DNA from: Arcobacter sp. CECT 8983
GTDB taxonomy: Bacteria > Campylobacterota > Campylobacteria > Campylobacterales > Arcobacteraceae
Direction of reading: 5' to 3'
Length of the DNA: 64,000 nucleotides
Assembly (NCBI RefSeq): GCF_004118855.1
Contig: NZ_PDKF01000004.1
Span: 62,001 to 126,000, forward strand
Below are positions 26,249 to 34,908 of this stretch, piece after piece. Made by a program: the position numbers and the translations under genes. The notes under the pieces are model-generated. The model searched no databases. It had not been told where the DNA came from and saw only the letters and a list, made by a program, of their open reading frames with translations. Numbering within the stretch: the first letter of the stretch is position 1; every line of letters starts with the position of its first letter.

Positions 26249-28246
26249 TTGAAAAAGATATATAGTTTATTATTTATTATACTTATTGTGCCAATTGTAG
26301 CTTTTTCAAATGAGGGTAAAATTGATTCCCAACCAGAAATACTTTTTAAATATGATAAATTAAAAAAAGATCAAGAAAAATTTAGATTACAAGTAGAGTT
26401 CAATAAAGCTATTTTATTACTTGAAAAAGGTGAATATAAAAAAGCAATTGAAAGCTTTAAAGTTACTTCCGACTTATTAAAAGTTCCATCTTTTCTAAAT
26501 ATAGGAATTGCATATTACAAGCTAGGACAAATAGATAATGCTTTACTTTATTTAAATAATATTTATGACTATAAAGAGGCAATTTACTCAGATACTTATT
26601 CTTATATCTCTGCTAGTTATTATTTGTACTTAATAAAAAAAGAGAGAGAATACCTAGAAACCATTGTTAATATTACAAAAAAATTTAAAAATTTAACTGA
26701 GCATTCAAAAAGATTGGTTGTAGATACTTTTATTTTATTAAAAAATTATGAGTTGGCTTTAAAGATATTAGAAACTATGGATTTTCCAATGAATATGAAA
26801 AAAGCTTTACTTTATTTGAAATTAAAAGACTATATTAAAGCAGAAACACATTTGCAAAGAGCAAAAGAAGAAACCTTTAATCAAGATAGAATTAATTTAA
26901 TTATTTGGCTAATGATTTATAGAGATTTAAAAGCAAATGATGTTCAGAAGTTATTAGATAGATTAAAAGAGTTAGAAAAAGTAAAAGATAATTTTAAAGT
27001 AAATCAAGAGTACCCTTTAAAAATATTTTTTAATAAAGCAAAATATACACCAAAAGAGTATCTAACTTTTGTAACAAAGTTTGACAAAGATAGAAAAATT
27101 GATTTCTTATTTTATTTTGCACCATTTGTATTTTCTGATAAGCAAGAAATTCTTTATGATATTTCAAAAGGATTTATTTTTAATAGTGAGCAAAATGTAG
27201 AAAGTTTAGAAGAAATGGTTAAGTTTAATGCTAAATTTATTGATGTAATAAAAGAAGACCCAATTATTAGGGTAAATAAAATGTTATCATTTTTAAAAGA
27301 AGACTCTAATTCTTATATTTACTATAATTTAGCTCTTTGTTATGCACAAATTAGTGATTTTCACAATGCATATAAGTATTTTTCAAAAGCATATAAGTTG
27401 AATCCAGGAAATAAATTATATGCGGTAATGACTTTAATTAGTGCAGATAAAATAAACCGAGCTATAAAAGATAAAGAATACATTATTCAAAATATAAAAT
27501 CAAAGAATGGAATGTATAAATATTTTGGGCAAACTATATATAAAGAGTATGTAGATCAAAAGTTTAGTGTAGTTTTTGATCCTTTATCATATAGTGAAAC
27601 AATTTTTTATAAGGCTTTAGATTATTTAGATAAATTAGCACAAAATAAAATTACCTTAGAGCATCCATTATTTGTGGAACATTACAAAGATCCATTAGTT
27701 TATTTAATGATGTCAACAATTAGACGAGATGGGGAAAATGATTATAATTATTTTGCAAGACTTCAAGATAAAACTCCTTTAAGTATTAATAATAACTTTT
27801 TAGAAGGACCTTTAGTTATTACTAAATATTACATAGATTTATTAAAAGCAATTGGGCTTTTTCAAAAAGCTGATCTATCTTTAAGTATAGATGAAAGCCC
27901 ATCGTACTTGAGAACAAAAGCTTTAAGAGAGTTACATAATAGTAATCCTAAAAAGAGTTTGAAAATTTTACAAAATCTTCAAAAAAAGTATAAACTAGAA
28001 GATAAATATACTATGTATTTAATAGTAGCTGCACAATTAGAAGACAAAAAATACAATGAAGCATTACTTCAAATATCTTTAATTAAAGCAATTTTAAAAG
28101 ATCCTGGTGCAGACTTTTTAACAGGGGTACAATTAATACAAGACCTAAAGTTAAATAGTGCATCACAATATTTCACTCAACCTTATAAAGACTCTTTTAT
28201 TGATTTTAAACTTCTTAACTTTGATTCACTTTTAGAGTCAATGTAA
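26249..28246 (+). CDS. Secreted TPR-repeat protein (flagellum-linked, function unknown)
   Basis: 665 residues with a cleavable-type signal peptide (MKKIYSLLFIILIVPIVAFS). From about residue 45 on, helical hairpins of TPR type repeat: LLEKGEYKKAIESFK, IAYYKLGQIDNALLYLN, and later YYNLALCYAQISDFHNAYKYFSKAYKLNP (about 355-385). Campylobacterota need the TPR proteins PflA and PflB to build the wide periplasmic motor scaffold. This protein and the similar-sized one at 39567-41561 are candidates for that role, but I cannot assign either name from sequence alone. TTG start after AGGA. Confidence 0.75.
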   Translation: MKKIYSLLFIILIVPIVAFSNEGKIDSQPEILFKYDKLKKDQEKFRLQVEFNKAILLLEKGEYKKAIESFKVTSDLLKVPSFLNIGIAYYKLGQIDNALLYLNNIYDYKEAIYSDTYSYISASYYLYLIKKEREYLETIVNITKKFKNLTEHSKRLVVDTFILLKNYELALKILETMDFPMNMKKALLYLKLKDYIKAETHLQRAKEETFNQDRINLIIWLMIYRDLKANDVQKLLDRLKELEKVKDNFKVNQEYPLKIFFNKAKYTPKEYLTFVTKFDKDRKIDFLFYFAPFVFSDKQEILYDISKGFIFNSEQNVESLEEMVKFNAKFIDVIKEDPIIRVNKMLSFLKEDSNSYIYYNLALCYAQISDFHNAYKYFSKAYKLNPGNKLYAVMTLISADKINRAIKDKEYIIQNIKSKNGMYKYFGQTIYKEYVDQKFSVVFDPLSYSETIFYKALDYLDKLAQNKITLEHPLFVEHYKDPLVYLMMSTIRRDGENDYNYFARLQDKTPLSINNNFLEGPLVITKYYIDLLKAIGLFQKADLSLSIDESPSYLRTKALRELHNSNPKKSLKILQNLQKKYKLEDKYTMYLIVAAQLEDKKYNEALLQISLIKAILKDPGADFLTGVQLIQDLKLNSASQYFTQPYKDSFIDFKLLNFDSLLESM

Positions 28247-28297
28247 AAATAATATAATTCCCCTCGTTTTTTTAGTAATATTCATCTATTTTAATAT

Positions 28298-28311
28298 TTT
28301 TTTGATATAAT
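28298..28311 (+). promoter_or_regulatory. Extended -10 promoter before the FlaG-like gene
   Basis: TTTTTTTGATATAAT, 33 bases before the ATG at 28345, which has a strong AAGGAGG ribosome site. It would start an operon running through FliY, MotA and MotB. Confidence 0.65.
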
Positions 28312-28344
28312 AAATGTAATTCTGTACTTTTCAAGGAGGTTCTT

Positions 28345-28665
28345 ATGGAACTAGGAAGAATTGCTGAAATTGATAATGCACAAGTTAACCATACAGAAAA
28401 GATTAAAACTGTACAAGAAGTTGATGAAAAGCATAAGTCTATTCAGGATGACCAGTACAAAAAAGTACAAGGTTCATTACATGAAACAGAAAAAAATGAA
28501 GTTATACTAGATAATGTGAAATTCGGTTATAACAAACAATCTCAGGACTTTTTTGTAAAGGTTACAAGGGGTGATGCTGAGTATAAGTATCCTACTGAGG
28601 ATATGATGAGAATAAAGGCTCATATGCTTGAGTCTATAAACGAAGAAGAAAAAAAGAATATATAA
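28345..28665 (+). CDS. FlaG-like small flagellar protein
   Basis: 106 residues. The N-terminal half is polar and probably disordered. The C-terminal part (about 52-100) has the FlaG pattern: a predicted beta hairpin VKFGYNKQSQDFFVKVTRG followed by YKYPTEDMMRIKAHML, like the VIRQIPPEE segment of FlaG/YvyC proteins. FlaG proteins influence filament length. The match is weak, and an unrelated small protein is possible. Strong AAGGAGG ribosome site. Confidence 0.5.
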   Translation: MELGRIAEIDNAQVNHTEKIKTVQEVDEKHKSIQDDQYKKVQGSLHETEKNEVILDNVKFGYNKQSQDFFVKVTRGDAEYKYPTEDMMRIKAHMLESINEEEKKNI

Positions 28666-28680
28666 TCAAAGGGTTTATTT

Positions 28681-29592
28681 TTGGCGTCTGATTTATCAAG
28701 TTTTTTAAAAGATGAACTAGCTAATACTTTAGAGCAATTATTGTCTAAAAGCACAACTGTTGATTCAGTATCACCATTGGATGTTAATAGTTTAGATGAT
28801 TCTCAATGTATTGAGGTATCGGTTAAGTTTGAGTTTTCATCAATTAGTTCAACTTGGAAGTTTTATATACCTTCTCTTACTGCAACTAAATTTGAGTACT
28901 TTATGCTTGGTGGAATGGGTGACTTAAAAGAGCATATTGATGATGAAATTGCAGATGCAGTAAATGAAATAATTTCTAATGTATGTGGTAGTTTATGTAC
29001 TTCTGTAAATGCACAAGGTTTTCCTGATGTATCTTCAATTAAATCTGAAGTTTTAGATTTTTCAATAAAATCATGTTCAGATATTGAAGATAATGACAGA
29101 ACTTATAATTTAGATTTAGCATTAGATGGTGAGAAATTACCAATTTATTTATCTTTAGACGAAATAATTTTGCCTTATTTATCATCAATAACTGGATATG
29201 ATGACTCTTCTAACCATGAAGTAGTAACAGCTCCACAAAATGCATCTAGTAGTTCAAGTGTAGCTTCTACTCAACCTGCTATGAGTCCTAGTGTAAGTGC
29301 AATAAGTTCTTTATTATCAGAGGATTCAGCTGAAAACTTACAAATTTTATTTAATATCAAACTAAAATTAAGTGTAAGACTTGGAACTAAAAATTTCTTA
29401 TTAAAAGATATTTTAAGATGGGATATTGGTGAAATTATTGAGTTAGAACAAATGGTAAATGAGCCTTTAGATATTTTAGTAAATGGCGTTAAAATTGGTG
29501 AAGGTGAAGCTGTTATTGTTGAAGGTAAATTTGGTCTAAAAATAAAAAATATTGGCGATGGTTCAACAAAACTAAGTCAAATAGGAATATAA
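28681..29592 (+). CDS. fliY: Flagellar motor switch protein FliY (CheC-like plus SpoA)
   Basis: 303 residues. Residues 1-165 form a CheC/FliM-middle-like domain (GMGDLKEHIDDEIADAVNEIISNVCGSL). A Ser/Ala linker follows (about 180-210). The C-terminal SpoA domain runs NIKLKLSVRLGTKNFLLKDILRWDIGEIIELEQMVNEPLDILVNGVKIGEGEAVI. FliY shares the C ring with FliN and FliM in Campylobacterota. It lacks the FliM-type N-terminal CheY-binding peptide; such peptides instead occur in the CheZ-like protein at 14543-15715. TTG start. motA begins three bases after its stop. Confidence 0.85.
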   Translation: MASDLSSFLKDELANTLEQLLSKSTTVDSVSPLDVNSLDDSQCIEVSVKFEFSSISSTWKFYIPSLTATKFEYFMLGGMGDLKEHIDDEIADAVNEIISNVCGSLCTSVNAQGFPDVSSIKSEVLDFSIKSCSDIEDNDRTYNLDLALDGEKLPIYLSLDEIILPYLSSITGYDDSSNHEVVTAPQNASSSSSVASTQPAMSPSVSAISSLLSEDSAENLQILFNIKLKLSVRLGTKNFLLKDILRWDIGEIIELEQMVNEPLDILVNGVKIGEGEAVIVEGKFGLKIKNIGDGSTKLSQIGI

Positions 29593-29595
29593 CAT

Positions 29596-30354
29596 ATGGA
29601 TAAGAGTACTGCAGGTGGATTGGCTGGTGGTTGGGCCTTAGTTTCCCTGGCCATTATATTAGGTGGAGTTGGTTTTGGACCTTATTTGGATGTACCTTCT
29701 GTAATTATTGTTATTGGTGGAACTTTATCAGTAACTGCTGGGCAGTTTGAGGCAAGTGATTTAAAAAGAATTGTACCTTCACTAAAAGTAGCTTTTAATG
29801 AAGTTAAAGTTGAATCTTTACCTGAATTAATTGAAAAAATCACTTTTTATGCTACTGAGATCAAAAAGCATGGTGTGATGCATATTGAACAAAAAGTTTT
29901 AGAAGAAGATAATCCTTTTTTTAAAGAAGCTTTCCAATTATTAGTTGATGGTACAAAAGCAGAAACTTTAACTCCTTTATTAGAAACAAAACTAGAATAT
30001 ATGGAAAAAAGACATACTACTATGCATAAAGTATTTGCAAATATTGGTGGAACATCTGGTTCTATGGGTATGATTGGTACTTTAGTTGGACTTGTTGCAA
30101 TGCTTGCAAACTTATCTGATCCAGCATCAGTTGGTCCTGCTATGGCAGTAGCTTTACTTACTACAATGTATGGAGCTTTAATTGGTACATTATTTGCAGG
30201 CTTAATTGAGAGTAAATTATCGCAAAAACATGCAAAAGAAGTTGAGTCTTGTGAAGTAATCATTTTAGGTGCAAGTATGATTGCAGCGGAAGAATCAATA
30301 GGTAATATTAAAATGCAACTAAATGCAATCTTAGTTGATGATGGAGAAGAGTAA
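29596..30354 (+). CDS. motA: Flagellar stator protein MotA
   Basis: 252 residues with four membrane helices: two near the start (about 10-30 and 34-55, with VIIVIGGTLSVT) and two after the cytoplasmic loop (about 150-175 and 182-205). The loop carries charged residues that engage FliG. The last helices read GMIGTLVGLVAMLANLSDP and AVALLTTMYGALIGTLFAGL, typical of the short MotA/PomA group. With MotB it forms the ion channel driving rotation. Confidence 0.95.
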   Translation: MDKSTAGGLAGGWALVSLAIILGGVGFGPYLDVPSVIIVIGGTLSVTAGQFEASDLKRIVPSLKVAFNEVKVESLPELIEKITFYATEIKKHGVMHIEQKVLEEDNPFFKEAFQLLVDGTKAETLTPLLETKLEYMEKRHTTMHKVFANIGGTSGSMGMIGTLVGLVAMLANLSDPASVGPAMAVALLTTMYGALIGTLFAGLIESKLSQKHAKEVESCEVIILGASMIAAEESIGNIKMQLNAILVDDGEE

Positions 30355-30359
30355 AATCC

Positions 30360-31133
30360 ATGGCAAATAAAAAGTGTCCAGAATGTCCTAAATGCTTACC
30401 AGGTTGGCTTGTTCAATTTGGTGACTTAATGTCATTACTTTTAACTTTCTTTATTTTACTTTTATCTATGGCAGTAATGGATAAGAAAAAAGTAGAAGAA
30501 TATTTTGATATTATGAAAAAAGCAATGGGCTTTATAGATGCTTCAACTGATATTCAAACTCAGTCGGAAAAACATTCAACAGAAACAAGTAACTCTTCAA
30601 ATGATGATACTGATTCAAATGATGAATCTATGGAAGAAAGTATGCAAGAAGTTACAGAACTTGTAAATCAAATGAATGATATAAGTACAATAGAAACAGA
30701 GCAGATTCAACTTGAAAAGGGACAAAACGAATTTACTTTAGATATTCCATCTACTATTATGTTTGAAGAAGGGGAATATAATATTACTAATCCTAATTCA
30801 AAAAGATTCATTGCAAAAGTTGCAAGAGTTATAAGAACGATGCCTCAAGCTTTTAATATTGAGATTATAGGTCATACAGCAACAAATGGTTTTAAAGATG
30901 ATAAAATTCCTAGAGATAATTGGGATTTATCAGCTTTAAGATCAATTTCTGTGGTTAAAGAGCTTATAAAAAATAGAATTGACCCAAGCTCATTAAAAGT
31001 ATCAGCATACTCTTCATATCATCCTAAGAGTGAATTAGCCTCAGATAATAGAAGAGTTGAGATGAAATTCTTTGCAGACAATACTAATGATGATATATTA
31101 TCTGAAGAGAGTTTCTTTGATAGATTGGAGTAA
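30360..31133 (+). CDS. motB: Flagellar stator protein MotB (PomB-like)
   Basis: 257 residues. N-terminal CPECPKC precedes a single membrane helix FGDLMSLLLTFFILLLSMAVMD; D22 is the ion-binding aspartate. The adjacent DLMSLL resembles sodium-type PomB (DLMSLLMCFF) more than E. coli MotB. The C-terminal OmpA-like peptidoglycan-binding domain shows IEIIGHTATNGF and LSALRSISVVKELIK. The linker (about 60-110) is acidic and Ser-rich. Starts six bases after motA. Sodium coupling is an inference from the helix sequence only. Confidence 0.93.
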   Translation: MANKKCPECPKCLPGWLVQFGDLMSLLLTFFILLLSMAVMDKKKVEEYFDIMKKAMGFIDASTDIQTQSEKHSTETSNSSNDDTDSNDESMEESMQEVTELVNQMNDISTIETEQIQLEKGQNEFTLDIPSTIMFEEGEYNITNPNSKRFIAKVARVIRTMPQAFNIEIIGHTATNGFKDDKIPRDNWDLSALRSISVVKELIKNRIDPSSLKVSAYSSYHPKSELASDNRRVEMKFFADNTNDDILSEESFFDRLE

Positions 31134-31135
31134 AA

Positions 31136-31438
31136 ATGGATATAAATACTAATTACGTAGATATTAATACAATAAAAAAGAACCCATCAGATAATTATAA
31201 AAATCTTGATTCGTCAAAATTAGAAGATGATGGCTTAAGAAAAGTTAGTAATGACTTTGAGGCTTTTTTTATGAAGCAATTATTAGATATATCTTTAAAA
31301 GATAGTACTTTTGCAGGTGAAGGAAGTGGTTCAGATATTATTAAAGGTATGTACACTGATACTATTTCAAGACAGTCAGCAGGTACCTTAGGAATAAGTG
31401 ATATGTTATACAATTTTTTAAGTGAAAGAAAAAAATGA
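31136..31438 (+). CDS. flgJ: Rod-binding protein, FlgJ N-terminal type
   Basis: 100 residues. Contains the FlgJ rod-cap motif: VSNDFEAFFMKQLLDISLKDSTFAGEGSGSDIIKGMYTDTISRQSA. The muramidase domain of enterobacterial FlgJ is absent, which is usual in Campylobacterota, where a separate enzyme must open the wall. Follows motB by two bases. Confidence 0.85.
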   Translation: MDINTNYVDINTIKKNPSDNYKNLDSSKLEDDGLRKVSNDFEAFFMKQLLDISLKDSTFAGEGSGSDIIKGMYTDTISRQSAGTLGISDMLYNFLSERKK

Positions 31439-31448
31439 AGGTTTTAAT

Positions 31449-31826
31449 ATGGTTAACTCAATTATAGATGAAATGTTACTTTTAATAAGAAAAATGGAAG
31501 ACTATATTGCCCAAGATATTGAAGATATTAAAAAAGCAAAACATGAAGAACTTCTTACTAGAAATAGTGAAAAAGAAGAGATGATTGAGAAAATAACATC
31601 ATACAAACAAGATTTAAATAATGCCTTAGTAGAAGAGATGGAAAAAGGTGTTGATGTTAATATTTATAGGGAAAAAGTTGATAGTTTAGAAGAGGAACTT
31701 AAAACACTTTATGAAGCAAATAGAAAGTTAGCATTAATAGTAAAACCAATACAACAAATGTATAAAGATATCGTTGATGAGCTAACTGAATTAAACGGAG
31801 GACAAATGTTCGATGTTAAGGCTTAG
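31449..31826 (+). CDS. flgN: FlgN-like export chaperone
   Basis: About 125 residues, all helical. The pattern IIDEMLLLIRKMEDYIAQDIEDIKKAKHEELLTRNSEKEEMIEKI is typical of FlgN, the chaperone of the hook-associated proteins FlgK and FlgL (FlgL is encoded here at 42865-44232). I use the ATG with GAAGG seven bases upstream rather than a start 27 bases earlier within flgJ. Its end overlaps the FlgA-like gene by 14 bases. The family is divergent, so this is a moderate call. Confidence 0.65.
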   Translation: MVNSIIDEMLLLIRKMEDYIAQDIEDIKKAKHEELLTRNSEKEEMIEKITSYKQDLNNALVEEMEKGVDVNIYREKVDSLEEELKTLYEANRKLALIVKPIQQMYKDIVDELTELNGGQMFDVKA

Positions 31827-32214
31827 TGCTCTTTTATTTTTAGTATCAATTCTTACAACTAAATTATTTGCAATAAATGTAATAATAGCAAAAGAGGATA
31901 TCCATTTTAATAAGTTCATTACATTAGAAATGATTACAATGGGTAAAGTGCAAAGTGTTAAAAGACATTGTGTGCCTTCAACTATAGATGATTTTAGAAC
32001 AAAAAAAGTACAAGCAACTCATTATATGAAAAAGGGATATGTGATTTGCAAAGATGACATAAAAGAGTTTAATCAAAAATCTGTATTATTTGACTTTGGA
32101 GCAATAGAAATAGAGAAGAATGGTAGAATAATATTTGAAAATGATGAATATATAAGAATTAAAAAGAGTAATGGTGATATTGAAAAAATTTATAAAGATG
32201 GAAGAATAAAATGA
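31813..32214 (+). CDS. flgA: FlgA-like P-ring assembly protein (SAF domain)
   Basis: 133 residues with a signal peptide (MLRLSALLFLVSILTTKLFA), so periplasmic. The mature part contains an SAF-like segment (INVIIAKEDIHFNKFITLEMITMG, then THYMKKGYVICKDDI) and a final beta domain (FDFGAIEIEKNGRIIFENDEYIRIKKSNGD). This matches the C-terminal half of FlgA, the chaperone for P-ring protein FlgI. It is shorter than enterobacterial FlgA. flgI itself is not in the window. Overlaps flhF by four bases (ATGA). Confidence 0.75.
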   Translation: MLRLSALLFLVSILTTKLFAINVIIAKEDIHFNKFITLEMITMGKVQSVKRHCVPSTIDDFRTKKVQATHYMKKGYVICKDDIKEFNQKSVLFDFGAIEIEKNGRIIFENDEYIRIKKSNGDIEKIYKDGRIK

Positions 32215-33374
32215 ATATGCTTTCATTTTTAGGTGAGACTCCTACTGCTGCACTTAAAAACGCCCAAGCTGAATGTGGTGAAGAGGCAATTGTAATTTCT
32301 ACTAAAAAAATATCTAGTGCAAAAGATGGAAATAAAGATATGTATGAAGTTATTGTTGCATTAGAAGACGATGATAATAAAGAGATAAAACATACAAAAA
32401 AAATCTCAACATCAGTTTCTTCTGTAGCCGATGACAGAAAAGATAAAAGATTTGAAGCAAAGGTTTATGATTTTAAAGAAGAGATTCTTAAGATGCAAGA
32501 TGCAATTATGCAAGTACAAAAATCTCTTTGGAATCCTAAAAGTCAGCTATATGATTTAACTATACCTTTAGAATTTGTAGATATGTATAATCTTTTTGAG
32601 CAAAATGAGTTTGATCAAGAGATGACATATACAATTATGAAAAAGACTATTAAGCAGCTACCTGTTGCTTTAAAAAATAACCCTAAAAAAGTAAATGACT
32701 TTTTCAAATTAGTTCTTAGAAGAATAATTCCAATAAAACAAGAAATACCATTAAGAAAACACCAAAGAAAAATAGTAATGATGGTTGGACCAACGGGAGT
32801 TGGTAAGACAACTACAATTGCAAAGTTAGCTGCAAGATATGCTTATAAACTAGGACAAAATTACAAAGTTGGAATTGTTACTTTAGACTCATTTAGAGTA
32901 GGAGCTATAGAGCAACTTCAAGCATATACAAATATTATGAGACTTCCTTTAGAAGTAGCTAAAAAACCTGAAGATCTAGTTGAGGCATTACTTAGATTAA
33001 AAGATTGTAATTACATTTTTATAGATACCGCTGGTTCTAGTCAATATGATGTTGATAAGATTGAAATGATAAATGAATATCAAGAAAAAGTTCATGAATT
33101 ACCTATAGAAAAAGTATTGGTGCTTCCTGCAAATGTAAAACATAGTGATTTAGTAGATATTTATACTAATTATTCAAGACTTAATATTGATTATTTAACT
33201 TTTACAAAGTTAGATGAAACTAGAAGTTTTGGAAATCTTATCTCTTTTGCACATAAAACAAAAAAATCAATTACTTATTTTTCAATTGGGCAAAATGTTC
33301 CTGATGATTTAATTGTTTCTGATTCCTCTTACTTAATTGATTGTTTTATGAATAATGCTTGCTCAAGGAGATAG
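32211..33374 (+). CDS. flhF: Flagellar biosynthesis GTPase FlhF
   Basis: 387 residues. The N-terminal B domain begins FLGETPTAALKNAQAECGEEAIVISTKKI; the SRP-type NG domain has MMVGPTGVGKTTTIAKLAARYA (P-loop near residue 190), DSFRVGAIEQLQAY, DTAGSSQYD and FTKLDETRSFGNL. FlhF places the flagellum at the cell pole and in Campylobacter also affects gene expression. It overlaps flhG by 20 bases. Confidence 0.97.
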   Translation: MNMLSFLGETPTAALKNAQAECGEEAIVISTKKISSAKDGNKDMYEVIVALEDDDNKEIKHTKKISTSVSSVADDRKDKRFEAKVYDFKEEILKMQDAIMQVQKSLWNPKSQLYDLTIPLEFVDMYNLFEQNEFDQEMTYTIMKKTIKQLPVALKNNPKKVNDFFKLVLRRIIPIKQEIPLRKHQRKIVMMVGPTGVGKTTTIAKLAARYAYKLGQNYKVGIVTLDSFRVGAIEQLQAYTNIMRLPLEVAKKPEDLVEALLRLKDCNYIFIDTAGSSQYDVDKIEMINEYQEKVHELPIEKVLVLPANVKHSDLVDIYTNYSRLNIDYLTFTKLDETRSFGNLISFAHKTKKSITYFSIGQNVPDDLIVSDSSYLIDCFMNNACSRR

Positions 33375-34191
33375 CTTGTTTAATTCTATCTCAGCACAAG
33401 CTAGTAAGCTTGTAAATTTAACTAAAAGTACTTCTGCTGTATCCAAAACAAAACTACTTACAATCACATCAGGAAAAGGTGGTGTTGGAAAATCAACACT
33501 TACTGCAAACATGGCATATTTATTGGCTAGAAGAGGCTTTAAAGTAGCTGTAATTGATGCAGACATTGGACTAGCAAATATGCAAGTTCTTTTTGATATA
33601 AAGCCACGATATTCATTATTTGATTATATTGAAGGAAGAAATACAATAGAAGAAGTGATATCAAAAACTTCATATGAAAATATCTCTTTAATTGCAGGGA
33701 AAAGTGGATATCAGTATTCTAGTTTAAAAGCTTCATTTATCTTAACAAGAATAGTAACAGATGTAAAATCTTTAAACAGTTTTGATTATATAATTATTGA
33801 TACAGGCGCTGGATTAAATGAATATGTACAAGAGTTTTTATCTATTTCTGATAATATCTTAGCTTTAACAACAACAGATCCTTCTGCTTTAACAGATGTT
33901 TATGCATTGATAAAAATGCTAGCAAAAGATAAAGAAAAACTATTGATATGTTTTAATCATACTAAAAATTATAATATTGGTGAGACAATTTCTAAATCTT
34001 TAGTAAATTTAGCTAAAAAAAATAGGTTAAATTCAAATTTTATGGTAAAATATATAGGTAATGTGTCGACATCTACAAATATTTCAACAACATCAAGATT
34101 AAGAAAGTTATTTGTTCAAGAGTTTACAAATGATGAAATAACTTTGCAATTACAAAAAATAATCGACATTTTACTAAAAGAGATTAAGTAA
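33355..34191 (+). CDS. flhG: MinD-like ATPase FlhG (flagellar number control)
   Basis: 278 residues. Deviant Walker A TSGKGGVGKSTLTANMAYLL with the signature lysine, ADIGLANMQVLF, and IIIDTGAGLNEYVQEFL. The N-terminal extension (about 1-28, MLAQGDSLFNSISAQASKL) resembles the FlhF-activating peptide of FlhG. FlhG limits flagellar number by stimulating FlhF and checking C-ring assembly. The start lies inside the end of flhF, which couples their translation. Confidence 0.95.
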   Translation: MLAQGDSLFNSISAQASKLVNLTKSTSAVSKTKLLTITSGKGGVGKSTLTANMAYLLARRGFKVAVIDADIGLANMQVLFDIKPRYSLFDYIEGRNTIEEVISKTSYENISLIAGKSGYQYSSLKASFILTRIVTDVKSLNSFDYIIIDTGAGLNEYVQEFLSISDNILALTTTDPSALTDVYALIKMLAKDKEKLLICFNHTKNYNIGETISKSLVNLAKKNRLNSNFMVKYIGNVSTSTNISTTSRLRKLFVQEFTNDEITLQLQKIIDILLKEIK

Positions 34192-34250
34192 ATAGGGTAG
34201 TTTGTGCTAATAAATAAGCATTTGGTATTTTTTATATTAGTAGGAAAAAT

Positions 34251-34583
34251 ATGGTTGTAGAAAGATTTTCTCAAAATCTTATAAATAGTGGAATATTTAA
34301 ACTGTACATAGCTACAGGATTTTTTGCAACACTAATTTTCTTCGTAATAAATGCTGATTTATTTACACCAATGGAAATGATTTTTGGAATAATGGGTGTA
34401 ACTATTGTTTTAAAAGGTGTCACTAACATGATGCTATCATTAATTATTTTACTTTTTAACTTAGATAATAAAAGAGAAGAGTTAAAGCATAAGTACAATG
34501 AAGACAAGATTGATGCTATGTTAGCTGAATTAAGTGTTCAAGATGCTCAAGAAAAAGTAGATAAACAAACTTCAAATAAATAA
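34251..34583 (+). CDS. Small two-helix membrane protein downstream of flhG, function unknown
   Basis: 110 residues. Two hydrophobic helices (about 15-35 and 42-70) and a charged C-terminal tail. From memory, Campylobacter jejuni has a small membrane protein in the same place between flhG and fliA-fliM; here the gene is kept, but fliE follows instead of fliA. AGGA ribosome site before the ATG. Function unknown; a motor or envelope accessory role is suggested only by position. Confidence 0.7.
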   Translation: MVVERFSQNLINSGIFKLYIATGFFATLIFFVINADLFTPMEMIFGIMGVTIVLKGVTNMMLSLIILLFNLDNKREELKHKYNEDKIDAMLAELSVQDAQEKVDKQTSNK

Positions 34584-34593
34584 GGAGAAGTAG

Positions 34594-34896
34594 ATGAATA
34601 TTAATTCTATTACTGATTCAATTGGATCAATTACTTCGAAACAAACTAATCAAGTAAATCAAAGTCAACAATCAGATTTAAGTTTTAAAGATATGCTTAA
34701 AGATGCAGTTAATGATGTAAATGATACACAAGTACAAGGTTATAATGCAATGGAAGGTATAGCAACAGGTAAAGTTAAAAACCTTCAAGAAGCTGTACAA
34801 AAAATTGAAGAAGCAGAGCTTTCTCTAAAACTAGGGCTTGAAGTGAAGAATAAAGCAATTAGTGCTTATAGAGAAATTATGAAGATGCCAGTTTAA
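34594..34896 (+). CDS. fliE: Flagellar hook-basal body protein FliE
   Basis: 100 residues. Shows the FliE pattern FKDMLKDAVNDVNDTQVQGYNAMEGIATG and C-terminal AELSLKLGLEVKNKAISAYREIMKMPV. FliE joins the MS ring/export gate to the proximal rod. GGAG ribosome site. flgC follows 12 bases later. Confidence 0.95.
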   Translation: MNINSITDSIGSITSKQTNQVNQSQQSDLSFKDMLKDAVNDVNDTQVQGYNAMEGIATGKVKNLQEAVQKIEEAELSLKLGLEVKNKAISAYREIMKMPV

Positions 34897-34908
34897 TAGG
34901 AGTTTATT

